This document shows positions 23,537-32,912 of a stretch of DNA of 64,000 nt, in pieces. Made by a program: the position numbers and the translations under genes. How positions within the stretch are numbered: the stretch's first letter is position 1; every line of letters begins with the position of its first letter. Below the pieces are notes generated by a model. It saw only the letters and a program-made list of their open reading frames with translations, made no database searches and was not told the origin of the DNA. The stretch is from assembly GCA_046290675.1 (NCBI GenBank), contig JBKAHA010000003.1:62001-126000 (forward strand), read 5' to 3'. This DNA comes from Aureliella sp046290675 (GTDB lineage: Bacteria; Planctomycetota; Planctomycetia; Pirellulales; Pirellulaceae).

Positions 23537-26347
23537 TTAGCCTAGCATGGATGTAATTGTCGACACGGCGGTTGTGACCGCATCATCGATCTTGCTTGGA
23601 TCTTTGCCGCCTGCCTGGGCTAAGTCTGGCTTACCTCCACCGCCGCCACCGACAATCGGCGCTACTTTGGAGATCCATGTTCCTGCAGATAGTCCTTTGT
23701 CGACCAAATCTCGGCTAATGCCTGCCACCAACAAAACTTTCGAATCACCACTAGTAGCCGCGAAGAGTACCGCGGTAGGCGAGTCATTCTTCTGGCGAAT
23801 CTGATCAATCCATTGCCTCATCAGATTCGGTGTTGCACCTGGGGTCTTAGCGACAATAACTACGGTTCCGGCAATCTCCTGCGCGTCGGACAAGAGTGAA
23901 TCGACGGAGATTTCACCGCTCGATGCGAGTTCGGCAATTTGCTTTTCGAGCTTGGCTTTTTCTGCAAGGAGCGATTCGATTCTTGGCAGCAATTCTGACT
24001 GGGCGACATTCAAGCTTCTTGCTGCATCACGAAGCACTACACGCTGCTGCGTGTAGGTCTCGGTCGGTAAAGACGGTGGCGAATCCGATTTTTTGGGCTG
24101 TCCGCTTCCAGCAAGTTGCTTCTTCAGTCCTCGAATGGCTAGCCCCAAGCTCTGAGCCTGTGCTGCGACCAATCCAGGTTCCGTTCCCAGTGCCGTAGCG
24201 GCTTGGCTCAAAAGCGCTTGCACTTCCTCACGGTGTTGCTTTGCGCGTTCCCCGGTGAGAGCGACAACTCGGCGGGTTCCCGACGAGACACTCTCCTCTA
24301 CGACAAGCTCGAACTGATCGATCTGATTCGTGTTCGTCACGTGGGTTCCGCCACAGAGTTCTTTCGAGAACTCGCCCATGCTAACCATGCGAACCGGATC
24401 GGGATATTTTTCGCCAAACAGCATCATCGCGCCGGCTTCTCGGGCTTCCGCCAGTGGAACGGTATTCCACGAGACGTCAGCGCCTAGTTGCACTTTCTCG
24501 GCCACGATCGACTCGATCGTTTCAATTTCGTCGTCGGTTAGCGATTTCTGGTTTGTAAAGTCAAAACGCAACCAGTCGGAGTCGACCTTGCTGCCTTGCT
24601 GTTGGGCATGTTCGCCCACTGTCGACTGCAGGGCGTGGTGCAATATGTGAGTTGCGGAGTGGGCCCGCATGATTCCAGATCGACGAGCTTCATCCACTGA
24701 AGCCGAGATAGTTGCCCCTTCGGACAGAGTTCCAGAACGAAGTTTACCGATGTGGATCAGCAACTCGCCAGCTCGCTTGGTATCCGTGACCTGAAAATCG
24801 AGTCCATCGGAAGAGGTAAGGCTGCCTGAATCGCCGACTTGTCCACCGCCCTCGCCATAAAACGGAGATCGATCCAAAATGACTTTGAGTTCACTATCGC
24901 CGGCCGTGTCCGCGTTAATTTCGGTGACTGCATGCTCACCTTCGTCGTCCGAAGAAACGATCACTTTGACCACAGCTTCTGCTTGCGTGGCATCGTAGCC
25001 GATGAATTCGGTTCGACGCAGAGCCTCCTTGGCCGTTTCGATAGGTCCGGTCTGAAACAACTCGATGCGCCCACCGCCACTGATGCCTTCGTGGCGTTTC
25101 ATTGCTTCTGCATAACCTTCCCAATCGAAGGTTAATTCGCGTTCCGCTGCCAGTGTTTGAAATAGTTCGGGTGGTACTCCGTAAGTCTGATACAGGCTTG
25201 CAGCTTCATTACCGTCGACCATCACGCTTTTTTCCGCATCCATGTTTTCAAAGACACGCTCAATGCGTTCGAGGCCACCATCAATTGTGGCAAAGAAGTC
25301 GCTTTCTTCTTTCTCGATGACCTGAGCAACGCGTTCGGTTGTTTGCGACAGCTCCGGGTACGCAGACTGCATCGCGTCCGCAACCGCGGGAACGATCTTG
25401 TGGAGAAACGGCTCTCGCAGGCCCATTTGGTGGCCATCGAGAACCGCGCGTCGGAGAAGACGCTTGATTACGTACCTAGCCTTCTTTGGGCCCGGCAGAA
25501 TGTGCTCGTGAATCGAAAAAGTGCAAGCGCGAACGTGGTCGGTGATCCTCCGAAGACGTCGGCCATCGTCGCTTTCGTACTCGTACTTTGTCGAGCACAC
25601 TTCGGACGCGGCTTCCACGATTGGGAAGAGTGAATCAATGTGGAAATTGGTTGGTACTCCCTGGAGCACACTTGCCGTACGTTCGAGCCCCATTCCTGTA
25701 TCGATGTTTTTGCTGGGCAGCGGACGCAAATTGTTGGGCGGATCCCCCACACGGTTGAACTGCGTGAATACGAGATTCCAGATTTCGACGTCTTTGCCAT
25801 CACCGAGTTGGTAGTAGATCTCACTGCATGGGCCACAAACTCCGTCGGGGCCTAAGCTCGGCGCACTGGCAGGCCAAAAGTTCTCGTCCTCCTCCATGGG
25901 AGAGATTCGAGAATAGGGCAACCCAATCTTCTCATTCCAAATCTTGGCGGCTTCGTCGTCGTCCTTGTAAACCGTCACGTTGAGCCGATCTGCTTCAATT
26001 CCGAGCCACTTGTCCGAAGTCAGGAACTCCCATGCCCAAGCGATGGCATCTTCTTTGAAATAATCGCCGAAGCTGAAATTGCCCAGCATTTCAAAGAAGG
26101 TGTGGTGGAACGCTGTTCGGCCGACGTTATCAATGTCACCGGTGCGAAGGCACTTTTGGCAAGTCGTCGCACGGGTAAATTCGAGCTTCACTTTGCCAAG
26201 GAAATGGTCCTTGAACTGGTTCATTCCCGCTGGGGTGAAGAGCACGGATGGATCCCAGGTCGGTACCAGGACGTCGCTGGGTTGAATGCTATGCCCCTTT
26301 GACTCAAAGAAGCTCAGGTACTTTTCGCGTAGCTCGTCGGTTTTCAT
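23537..26347 (-). CDS. alaS: Alanine-tRNA ligase
   Basis: A 936-residue class II aminoacyl-tRNA synthetase that charges tRNA-Ala. The catalytic domain opens with KYLSFFESKGHSIQPS, and shows class II motif 1-2 features (FTPAGMNQFKDHFLG, FFEMLGNFSFGDYFK). The editing domain has the zinc-site histidines (HSATHILHHAL) and the CGGTHVTNT motif. The C-terminal half has the coiled-coil and C-Ala region, ending with GGGGGGKPDLAQAGGKD. The ATG at 26347 (MKTDELREKYL) matches the family start. Upstream in-frame codons add 15 unrelated residues. It is probably transcribed from its own promoter in the 400-bp upstream gap. Confidence 0.97.
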   Translation of the reverse strand: MKTDELREKYLSFFESKGHSIQPSDVLVPTWDPSVLFTPAGMNQFKDHFLGKVKLEFTRATTCQKCLRTGDIDNVGRTAFHHTFFEMLGNFSFGDYFKEDAIAWAWEFLTSDKWLGIEADRLNVTVYKDDDEAAKIWNEKIGLPYSRISPMEEDENFWPASAPSLGPDGVCGPCSEIYYQLGDGKDVEIWNLVFTQFNRVGDPPNNLRPLPSKNIDTGMGLERTASVLQGVPTNFHIDSLFPIVEAASEVCSTKYEYESDDGRRLRRITDHVRACTFSIHEHILPGPKKARYVIKRLLRRAVLDGHQMGLREPFLHKIVPAVADAMQSAYPELSQTTERVAQVIEKEESDFFATIDGGLERIERVFENMDAEKSVMVDGNEAASLYQTYGVPPELFQTLAAERELTFDWEGYAEAMKRHEGISGGGRIELFQTGPIETAKEALRRTEFIGYDATQAEAVVKVIVSSDDEGEHAVTEINADTAGDSELKVILDRSPFYGEGGGQVGDSGSLTSSDGLDFQVTDTKRAGELLIHIGKLRSGTLSEGATISASVDEARRSGIMRAHSATHILHHALQSTVGEHAQQQGSKVDSDWLRFDFTNQKSLTDDEIETIESIVAEKVQLGADVSWNTVPLAEAREAGAMMLFGEKYPDPVRMVSMGEFSKELCGGTHVTNTNQIDQFELVVEESVSSGTRRVVALTGERAKQHREEVQALLSQAATALGTEPGLVAAQAQSLGLAIRGLKKQLAGSGQPKKSDSPPSLPTETYTQQRVVLRDAARSLNVAQSELLPRIESLLAEKAKLEKQIAELASSGEISVDSLLSDAQEIAGTVVIVAKTPGATPNLMRQWIDQIRQKNDSPTAVLFAATSGDSKVLLVAGISRDLVDKGLSAGTWISKVAPIVGGGGGGKPDLAQAGGKDPSKIDDAVTTAVSTITSMLG

Positions 26348-26747
26348 CGCAAATCCTGGGATCTCGGATCTCTTTTCAGAGGAATAGACCAAAGTTGGAC
26401 CATTCTGGTCCTAGGCGTGTTCTGGGGGTACCGAAGAATTGACCAACAATTTTGTTCTTGCGGCTGCGCCAACATCGAAAACAAACTTGGCGGCCAACTG
26501 CTGGCCCATTTCCGTCAATAATCGGCGTTGTAGAACGTGGTGCCCTCCTTGGCAGCCCCAATGTAGAAGAGGCAGCTTCGGATCGTCCATCAATATACGT
26601 TCGCAACACAAAACCAGCTATCGGACTCGTGGACTCGTGGACTTTTGCCAGAGCTGAGGCAGGCCCGTATAAGCAACCAGCTAACGGCGTTGAGAGCTAG
26701 ATTGCGAACCATTCCTGCACACGAGGTTGCAAACAACTACACCGATA
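26348..26747. other. Intergenic region upstream of alaS
   Basis: About 400 bases between the protease stop and the alaS start, both minus strand. A short 8-base tandem (GGACTCGT twice, at 26623-26638) is present. No gene or clear terminator is seen. Confidence 0.45.
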
Positions 26748-28358
26748 TCAGGGCGAATCTGCCGAAGGAGCTGGGATAGAAACTTGGGCTGCCTTGCCTG
26801 CTGTGTCGACCAAAGCGATCGCAGTCGATCCGTCTGTTTTGCTTACGGCAGCATAGAATTCGGCCGGAGACGACACCTTGCGGCCGTTCACCGCGGTAAT
26901 GCCCACACCAGGACGAATGCCGGCGTTCCAAGCGGGGGTGTCTGGGTTGACCTCGCGGACAGCTATTTGAGGAGCCAGGACGCTATGTCGCCAGAGCCCC
27001 ATTCGTGAGAGTTCTGACGGAATCGCGGACGAATAATCTACAACCATGCCCTGCCAACCGCCGTCTACATGAATCGAGTAGCCCCGGGGCGATGTCGAAA
27101 GTGGCTTCTTACTGACTGTCGCCGTTAGAACGAGACGCTGTGGCGAGCGGCTACCGGCATTGCGAAGCACATTTAGGCGAACGGTTTCTCCCGCCATCGT
27201 CGTGCTCAGTTCTCGGAAAAGCTCATTGCGATCGTCGACTGGCTTCCCGTCGACCTCACTGACAATATCATCTTGCTCGAGCCCGGCTTGTTCACCAGGA
27301 AGTCCCGGTATCACGACGCCGATTCGAACCCCGCGGATTCCCCTCTCACGATCGAACGGATCAATGGGCTCCGGTTGTACACCCAAAAATCCATACTCGG
27401 GAAGCTTGCCCTTCTTTAGACTCTCAAGAACTTGGCGGAACAATTCGTCAGTTGCAATGGCGAATCCGGCGGCAGATTCGGAGTCTTGCCGACCACGTAG
27501 AGATGTCGTCAGACCGACCATTTTTCCCTGAAGGTCGATGAGCGCGCCACCGCTGGTTCCGAGGGTCGACTTCGCATCGGTTTGGATCAACGTGCCGTAG
27601 CGGTGAATGGACTCCTTGGAACCCCCTTCATCTTCTTGGCGAGCAGGGGCGAGACGGCTGAGATTGGAGACGATGCCCCAGCTCGCGCTCGCAGCTCCGT
27701 CGCGAGCGATTGCATCGGGATTCCCAAGTGCGATTACGAACTTGCCTTTCTTGAGCTCGTTCGTGTCAGCAAACTCAATTGGAGTCAGCCCCGATGCCTG
27801 GATTTTGAGAACGGCTAGGTCGCTGAACGGGTCGGAGGCATAGGCCACAGCGGCGGCCGATGGAGGACTTACGACGGTCGCGCGGTAGTGCTTTCGGTTT
27901 AGCCAGACGTGGTAGTCATGCGTCTTTGGATCGCCGAGTAGGTGGGAGCAAGTGACAATGAAGCCGTCTTCACTAACGATGACTCCAGATCCGAAAAACC
28001 TGGGAACAAAATCGGGATCCTGGATCGGATCATGAAGATCCAGAGGGGCATCCAGCCGCAATGAACCCAGCCGATTTCGATCCTGCGACCGACGTTCCTT
28101 CCGGGTGCGAGCGATTGCAACCACCGATGGCTCGGCACGTGCGATAGCCGACGTGGTGGCATCTTCAACCAGAGCCAGGATCTGACTAGCGTCTTGCGCG
28201 TGTGTCGACGGCGATGTTGTGGCTAGCCAGGCAAGCAAAGCAACAAGTTTCGCTGCGAAGCCGAATCTGAATACCTGAAACGAAACAACGGAATGGACAC
28301 AACTGGGCATGTCAAAGCGTTGAATTTGGTTGGGCACAGATTGCATAGACTGAGTCAT
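26748..28358 (-). CDS. HtrA/Deg-like serine protease with two PDZ domains
   Basis: A 536-residue exported trypsin-like protease. With the 28358 start the catalytic residues are His139 (IVTCSHLLGD), Asp180 (DPFSDLAVLKI) and Ser269 (TLGTSGGALIDLQG). A first PDZ domain (EYGFLGVQPEPI to VNVLRN) and a second (VNPDTPAWNAGIRPGVGITA) follow. The serine motif reads GTSGGA, where family members usually have GNSGGP, which may weaken the oxyanion site. A hydrophobic stretch ending STHA-Q is the signal sequence. The start is uncertain among TTG 28406, ATG 28358 and ATG 28310, none with a good Shine-Dalgarno. Its likely role is envelope protein quality control. Confidence 0.88.
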   Translation of the reverse strand: MTQSMQSVPNQIQRFDMPSCVHSVVSFQVFRFGFAAKLVALLAWLATTSPSTHAQDASQILALVEDATTSAIARAEPSVVAIARTRKERRSQDRNRLGSLRLDAPLDLHDPIQDPDFVPRFFGSGVIVSEDGFIVTCSHLLGDPKTHDYHVWLNRKHYRATVVSPPSAAAVAYASDPFSDLAVLKIQASGLTPIEFADTNELKKGKFVIALGNPDAIARDGAASASWGIVSNLSRLAPARQEDEGGSKESIHRYGTLIQTDAKSTLGTSGGALIDLQGKMVGLTTSLRGRQDSESAAGFAIATDELFRQVLESLKKGKLPEYGFLGVQPEPIDPFDRERGIRGVRIGVVIPGLPGEQAGLEQDDIVSEVDGKPVDDRNELFRELSTTMAGETVRLNVLRNAGSRSPQRLVLTATVSKKPLSTSPRGYSIHVDGGWQGMVVDYSSAIPSELSRMGLWRHSVLAPQIAVREVNPDTPAWNAGIRPGVGITAVNGRKVSSPAEFYAAVSKTDGSTAIALVDTAGKAAQVSIPAPSADSP

Positions 28359-28406
28359 TGCAATGGCGACGCTGCTTAAGAATCTGCTGACGAAAGGGAT
28401 AAGCAA

Positions 28407-28442
28407 ACTGGCCTGCCGTCATGGTGGCTCTGGCAGGCCAGT
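28407..28442 (-). terminator. Stem-loop after recA
   Basis: ACTGGCCTGCC (28407-28417) and GGCAGGCCAGT (28432-28442) are perfect 11-base complements with a 14-base loop, 22 bases after the recA stop. In the recA direction no T-run follows, so it may be a weak or rho-dependent terminator. Confidence 0.5.
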
Positions 28443-28464
28443 ACGCTTGAAGCTGCATTATAGC

Positions 28465-29604
28465 CTAGCTATCCGCAACTGCTTCCTCTTCCTCCGCGGC
28501 TTCCGCAGGGGCTGCTTCAGGCAATTCTAGGTAGCCACCCGCGGACATGACGAGGTCCTTGATTTCACTCGCGACGTCTTTGTTTTCCAGAAGAAACGCC
28601 CGGGCTTTTTCTTTGCCCTGCCCCAAGTAAGTGTCGTTGTATTTGAACCAGGCACCGCTTCGCGACACGATGTTGTGCTGGGTCCCCAGATCCAGCAAGT
28701 CGCCTTCGAAGCTAATCCCCGAACTATGCATCATGTCGAATTCTGCGTTGCGGAACGGAGGCGCCACTTTGTTCTTCACGATCTTGCATCGAACTCGCTG
28801 CCCCACAACGTCTTCGCCATCTTTCAGGCTACCAATGCGGCGTACGTCGATACGGCAGGAAGAGTAGAATTTCAGTGCTCGACCGCCTGGCGTCGTTTCA
28901 GGACTACCAAACATCACACCGACTTTTTCTCGAATCTGATTAATGAAGATCACCACGGTCTTGCTTCTCGCGATGATCCCAGTCAGCTTCCGCATCGATT
29001 GGCTCATCAACCGAGCTTGCAAGCCAACGTGTGATTGTCCAATCTCCCCGTCCAGCTCCTGCTTGGGGACCAATGCAGCAACCGAGTCGACAACGATCAC
29101 GTCGACGGCATTACTTTTGACTAAATGCTCCGCAATCTGCATGCCCTCTTCACCATTACTGGGCTGCGAAACGAGCAAGGTGTCGAGTTCGACGCCCAAC
29201 TTCTTGCCCCAACTCGGATCGAAGGCGTGTTCTGCATCGATGATCGCGGCGATACCGCCCTTCTTCTGGGCCTCGGCACAGATATGAAGAGCAAGTGTGG
29301 TCTTACCGCTGGACTCAGGACCGAAAATTTCAACGATTCGTCCGCGCGGAACTCCCATGCCGCCTAACGCCATATCCAGCGAGAGGCTCCCAGTGGCGAC
29401 ACCGTCGATCTTCAACATGGCTTCACCGCCAAGCGGCATGATGGAGCCTTCTCCGAACTGCTTCGAGATTTGATCCAGGGTTGTTTTGAGCCCAGGCTCG
29501 CGAGAGTAGATCTCCTTCATGCCATCAGGGGCTGCAGGTGCCTTCGTCTTTTTTGTGCTCGTGTTCTTCTTCTTTGCCATTCTGTTTCTCGCTGTTGTGA
29601 CCAT
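28465..29604 (-). CDS. recA: Recombinase RecA
   Basis: A 379-residue RecA, the ATP-dependent strand-exchange protein that also triggers SOS cleavage. Walker A is GPESSGKTT, Walker B is DVIVVDSVAAL, and the L2 region is GVMFGSPETTPGGRALKFY. A Lys-rich N-terminal extension precedes the family start, and the C-terminus is the usual acidic tail. ATG at 29604 was chosen because AAGGA lies nine bases upstream. The ATG at 29580 (MAKKKN) is the alternative. No LexA-type box was identified upstream by eye. Confidence 0.97.
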   Translation of the reverse strand: MVTTARNRMAKKKNTSTKKTKAPAAPDGMKEIYSREPGLKTTLDQISKQFGEGSIMPLGGEAMLKIDGVATGSLSLDMALGGMGVPRGRIVEIFGPESSGKTTLALHICAEAQKKGGIAAIIDAEHAFDPSWGKKLGVELDTLLVSQPSNGEEGMQIAEHLVKSNAVDVIVVDSVAALVPKQELDGEIGQSHVGLQARLMSQSMRKLTGIIARSKTVVIFINQIREKVGVMFGSPETTPGGRALKFYSSCRIDVRRIGSLKDGEDVVGQRVRCKIVKNKVAPPFRNAEFDMMHSSGISFEGDLLDLGTQHNIVSRSGAWFKYNDTYLGQGKEKARAFLLENKDVASEIKDLVMSAGGYLELPEAAPAEAAEEEEAVADS

Positions 29605-29938
29605 TTTGTATTTTCCTTGTCCAAGTGAACCTGACGGGAACTCCAAAGGAGAACAAATCGTTGCGTCACGGTTGATTGGAAAAGGAATCCACCTAAACTC
29701 AAAAAAAGCGAGGTGGACGAACCAGCACAGAGCTGATCTTGGTGGCTTGGATCATGCCGTTGGCGTTGCCAACAACTTCCGGATCGCTTGCCATTGAGGC
29801 AGTTTTGTTTCCCGCCGCAAGCCAGCTAATGACAGGTTGCTCTTAAGCCGAGCTGCCCTCGGAGTCGCCATACCTATGGGGACGACAAACCGCCGCGATC
29901 CTAACGAATCCATTGCAGCCAGGCAACCAAGTGAGGTC

Positions 29939-29960
29939 GGCTGCAACCCGGGTTGCAGCC
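29939..29960. repeat. 22-base perfect palindrome
   Basis: GGCTGCAACCC directly followed by its complement GGGTTGCAGCC, with no spacer. It is followed by a second small palindrome, AGGGCCCT (29966-29973). It may be a protein-binding site, a REP-like dispersed element or a terminator stem. The T-run needed for a terminator is absent. Confidence 0.85.
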
Positions 29961-30102
29961 CTCTAAGGGCCCTACTAGTTTCGATCAATCTCGTGACTTT
30001 GGTAGTATCGAGCCGCTCTCGACACGTTTGGTCATAAGACTCGAGGTTGAGCTGGAACTTACAGGGAACTGCCCAAAAAAGGTCGAAACGAGAGACTAGC
30101 CA

Positions 30103-30135
30103 ATAAAAAAAGCTCCGTCGGGGATGACGGAGCTT
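30103..30135 (-). terminator. Rho-independent terminator of rpsP
   Basis: On the minus strand AAGCTCCGTC and its complement (30126-30135 and 30110-30119) form a 10-bp stem with a six-base loop, followed by a T-run (complement of AATAAAAA). It lies 35 bases after the rpsP stop. Confidence 0.9.
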
Positions 30136-30169
30136 CTTTGATCTTGTCTAAATCTCTAGCGACTCGAGT

Positions 30170-30589
30170 CTAGCTTTCAGATGACTCTTCAGCTGGAGCC
30201 TCTGCTTCGGCAGCGGCTTCTTCTGCTGGTGCTTCCTCTTTGGCTGGCTCCTCAGCCTTTGCTGCTGGGGCTGCAACGACGGGAGCAGGCGTCTTTGTCT
30301 TCATTCGCTCTAGTGCTTCTTTCTGTTGCTCCAGGTGGGAACCACCGGTTCCGTACTTCTTGATCAGAACGCCAGCTTTTGGGGTGGGTTGTGCACCTAC
30401 ACCCAGCCAGTAATCAATTCGCTCACCCTTGAGGATCGCACGTGCGTCGGTCTCGCGAACCATTGGATCGTAGTAACCGAGTTCTTCGATTACTTTGCCG
30501 TCTCGAGGTGCACGCGAGTCAACTGCGCAGAGTCGGTAAAATGGGCGGTGTGTGCGGCCCATCTTTTTCAAGCGAATACGTACTGCCAC
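30170..30589 (-). CDS. rpsP: Small ribosomal subunit protein bS16
   Basis: A 139-residue S16. The first 85 or so residues are canonical (MAVRIRLKKMGRTHRPFYRL, DSRAPRDGKVIEELGYYDP, ERIDYWLGVGAQPT). A roughly 50-residue Ala/Glu/Pro-rich acidic tail follows. Ordinary S16 has about 80-90 residues, so the tail is an extension. The start is GTG with AGGAG six bases upstream. The ffh gene lies upstream on the same strand, as in many bacteria, but rimM, trmD and rplS do not follow. Confidence 0.96.
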   Translation of the reverse strand: MAVRIRLKKMGRTHRPFYRLCAVDSRAPRDGKVIEELGYYDPMVRETDARAILKGERIDYWLGVGAQPTPKAGVLIKKYGTGGSHLEQQKEALERMKTKTPAPVVAAPAAKAEEPAKEEAPAEEAAAEAEAPAEESSES

Positions 30590-30956
30590 AAAAATCTCCT
30601 GCGGCTAGCAAGCCGCTTCTGAATCATCTGCTTAGGGCTTCCAAACTCGTCAGAATCGGTCCAACGAGCAAGCTTATCGTGAAATTGTTCTTATCAAATG
30701 CGTAAGTGCCGAAACGCTAGGAAGAGCACTTTTCGCCTAATATCGAGTCTTTGACGGCCACTCCGCCAGCAAGCAGCGAAAAATAGCCGATCGTTGTAGC
30801 CTGAGTAAACCAGTATTTTTTCGTTAGTTGAGATTCCCGCAACTGCTTTTTCACCAGTTTTGTGAGCTTTTCTTCCGCCTGCGTTCTCGTTTCGGGAGGG
30901 AAAGCGTCTATTTGACGACTGTTGAGCGTCTTTCCAGCGTCAGTTGGGCAACTGGA
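30590..30956. other. Intergenic region between ffh and rpsP
   Basis: About 370 bases without a gene or obvious hairpin. It probably carries the rpsP promoter or a long operon spacer. Nothing else is seen. Confidence 0.45.
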
Positions 30957-32459
30957 TTACTCGCTTTCAGATGGATCCGCCCCGCCTTTGCCCTTGCCTC
31001 TCTTGAGACGGCGGAGTTGCTTTTGACGTTCTTTTTGCAGTTTGGCCTTCTCTTTCGGGGTCAGACGCTTTCCAGTGCTCTTCTTCGTCTTCATTCCGCC
31101 CATCGTGGGGTCGGACATCATGCTGCTCTGCATCTGTTGCATCATTGCCATCCGGTCCTTCGCTCCGCCGCCAGCAGCCATCTGCATCATGGGGGCCATA
31201 ATGCCGAACTGTTTGATTAGCTGCGTGACCATGGACGGGGCGACTCCCGAGCCATGGGCAATTCGATTTCGTCTCGGAGTATCGATCAGCTTGGGATTGC
31301 GACGTTCGGCGGGAGTCATCGCGTCGATCATGCCAAGCATTTTCTTGACTTCGCCGTCGGTGTTCTCTCCGTCCATCATCTTCTTGAAGTCACCCATGCC
31401 AGGCATCAGGCCCATCATTTTCTGCATCAGACCGGGCTTAGCGATCTTCTCGAGCACCGAGCGAAACTCGGCCAAGGTGAACTCACCGGCAGCCATTTTG
31501 GCTTCCAGTTTCTCCCGTTCCTTGTCGTCGATGATGCGGTGAGCTTCTTGCGCGACAGCAACAATGTCGCCCATCTCCAGGATTCGGCCAGCCATCCCTT
31601 CCGGACGAAATGGCTCCAAAGCGTCCATGTGTTCGCCGGTACCGATAAACTTGATCGGCACCTGTGTCACATGCTTGACGCTTAGAAGAGCACCTCCTCG
31701 CGCATCACCATCGAGCTTCGTCATCACGACGCCATCCAGCTCGAGTGCCTCGTTGAATGCCGCGGCGCTGTTGACGGCATCCTGGCCGGTCATGCCGTCC
31801 ACAACGAGATAGACCTGGTCGGGACGAATCTTTTTGTCGATGTTGGCCAGCTGTTTCATCAACTCGTCGTCGATGGCCAAGCGGCCAGCGGTATCGAGGA
31901 TGACCACATTCGCTTCCGAAGATTTGGCCTGAGCCACGCCGGCCTTGCAGACCTTGATCGGGTCTTTCTCTTCCAGGTCGCTATAGACCGGTACGTCGAG
32001 CTGTTTGCCGAGCGTTTTGAGCTGCTCGATCGCGGCAGGACGTTGCAGGTCAGCGGCAACCAAGAACGGTTTGGCTTTCTGTTCTTTCAGCAGCTGGGAT
32101 AGCTTGCCGCACGTGGTCGTTTTTCCCGATCCCTGGAGGCCACACATCATCAAAATGGTGACTTCGCCGGGTTTCACGGGAATGCTAATGTCGACCGGAC
32201 CGAGGATTTCCACGAGCTGATCGTGGACGATGCGAATCAGCTCTTCCTCAGGCTTCAGGGACAATAACACCTTTTGTCCTAAAGCGCGTTCCGAAACGCT
32301 CTCCATGAAGTCCTGAACGACGGCGTAGCTCACGTCCGCTTCCAACATGGCTTGCTCGACCATTTGGAGGCCGTCGCGCATGTTGCCTTCGGTGAGCTTT
32401 CCTTTTCCGCGGATGGATTTGAACGCGGATTGCAAGCCATCGGATAGTGATTCAAACAT
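30957..32459 (-). CDS. ffh: Signal recognition particle protein Ffh
   Basis: A 500-residue SRP54 GTPase that binds 4.5S RNA and signal sequences and delivers ribosomes to FtsY. The N domain (1-90) precedes the G domain, with G1 GLQGSGKTTTCGKLSQLL, a DTAGR box (VVILDTAGRLA) and TKLDGDARGGALLS. The Met-rich M domain runs from about 320 (GLMQKMMGLMPGMGDFKKMM), and continues with a Met-rich tail and a basic Lys/Arg end. The ATG is at 32459. The SRP RNA gene was not found in this window. Confidence 0.97.
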   Translation of the reverse strand: MFESLSDGLQSAFKSIRGKGKLTEGNMRDGLQMVEQAMLEADVSYAVVQDFMESVSERALGQKVLLSLKPEEELIRIVHDQLVEILGPVDISIPVKPGEVTILMMCGLQGSGKTTTCGKLSQLLKEQKAKPFLVAADLQRPAAIEQLKTLGKQLDVPVYSDLEEKDPIKVCKAGVAQAKSSEANVVILDTAGRLAIDDELMKQLANIDKKIRPDQVYLVVDGMTGQDAVNSAAAFNEALELDGVVMTKLDGDARGGALLSVKHVTQVPIKFIGTGEHMDALEPFRPEGMAGRILEMGDIVAVAQEAHRIIDDKEREKLEAKMAAGEFTLAEFRSVLEKIAKPGLMQKMMGLMPGMGDFKKMMDGENTDGEVKKMLGMIDAMTPAERRNPKLIDTPRRNRIAHGSGVAPSMVTQLIKQFGIMAPMMQMAAGGGAKDRMAMMQQMQSSMMSDPTMGGMKTKKSTGKRLTPKEKAKLQKERQKQLRRLKRGKGKGGADPSESE

Positions 32460-32912
32460 AGCGTCGTCGTTTCAGTGGCGATTGAAGGTCGGCTAACTGG
32501 TCGCAGAGCACCCCGTTACGGGGGGCGGCCCAGCGCCTTGGGGCCAGTCGCTTCGCGCGGGACAGGGATGAATCTCGCGCGATCTTTAATCCTGCAATTG
32601 TAGAGCCATCGTCCGGATACTGACAATGCTTGCTGATCGCGATCCAGGGCTCGATGTCCATGACTTTAGCCGGCCGTGGCCGCGCGAGTTTTCGCGGCAC
32701 CTGATAGCGGCGACTTTCTGCGCCGTTTGGGTTGTGCTCTCCGTCGTACGCGTTGAGCTCTAGGCTGGTCGCATCTACGATGATCTGATCTTGCTCGATC
32801 TCGTCCTGCCTCTCGGAGAATTGCCTTGTCACGACTGCCCCAAATCGATTCAGCCCAAGGTCTGCACGCAGAGCGAAGAAGCATTTGGGCTGAGTTGGAT
32901 AAGAGCGGAGCC
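32460..32912. other. Divergent promoter region between ffh and phoA
   Basis: About 450 bases separating two divergent genes. It has GC-rich short inverted repeats near 32510-32545 (CCCCGTTACGGGG at 32510-32522). A minus-strand frame across it overlaps the phosphatase start and is not supported as a gene. Confidence 0.45.

Larger units (their letters stand above)
29605..30169. other. Intergenic region between rpsP and recA
   Basis: About 560 bases. It holds the rpsP terminator near 30110 and a 22-base perfect palindrome at 29939-29960. The recA promoter must lie here. Small open frames in this stretch show no recognisable features. Confidence 0.5.

Noticed and set aside
29752..29988. Minus-strand frame between recA and rpsP
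   Set aside because: Its repeated GLQP comes from the 22-base palindrome, and nothing else supports a gene.
32460..32912. SRP (4.5S) RNA gene next to ffh
   Set aside because: The conserved tetraloop and internal-loop sequence were not found in the gap on either strand.
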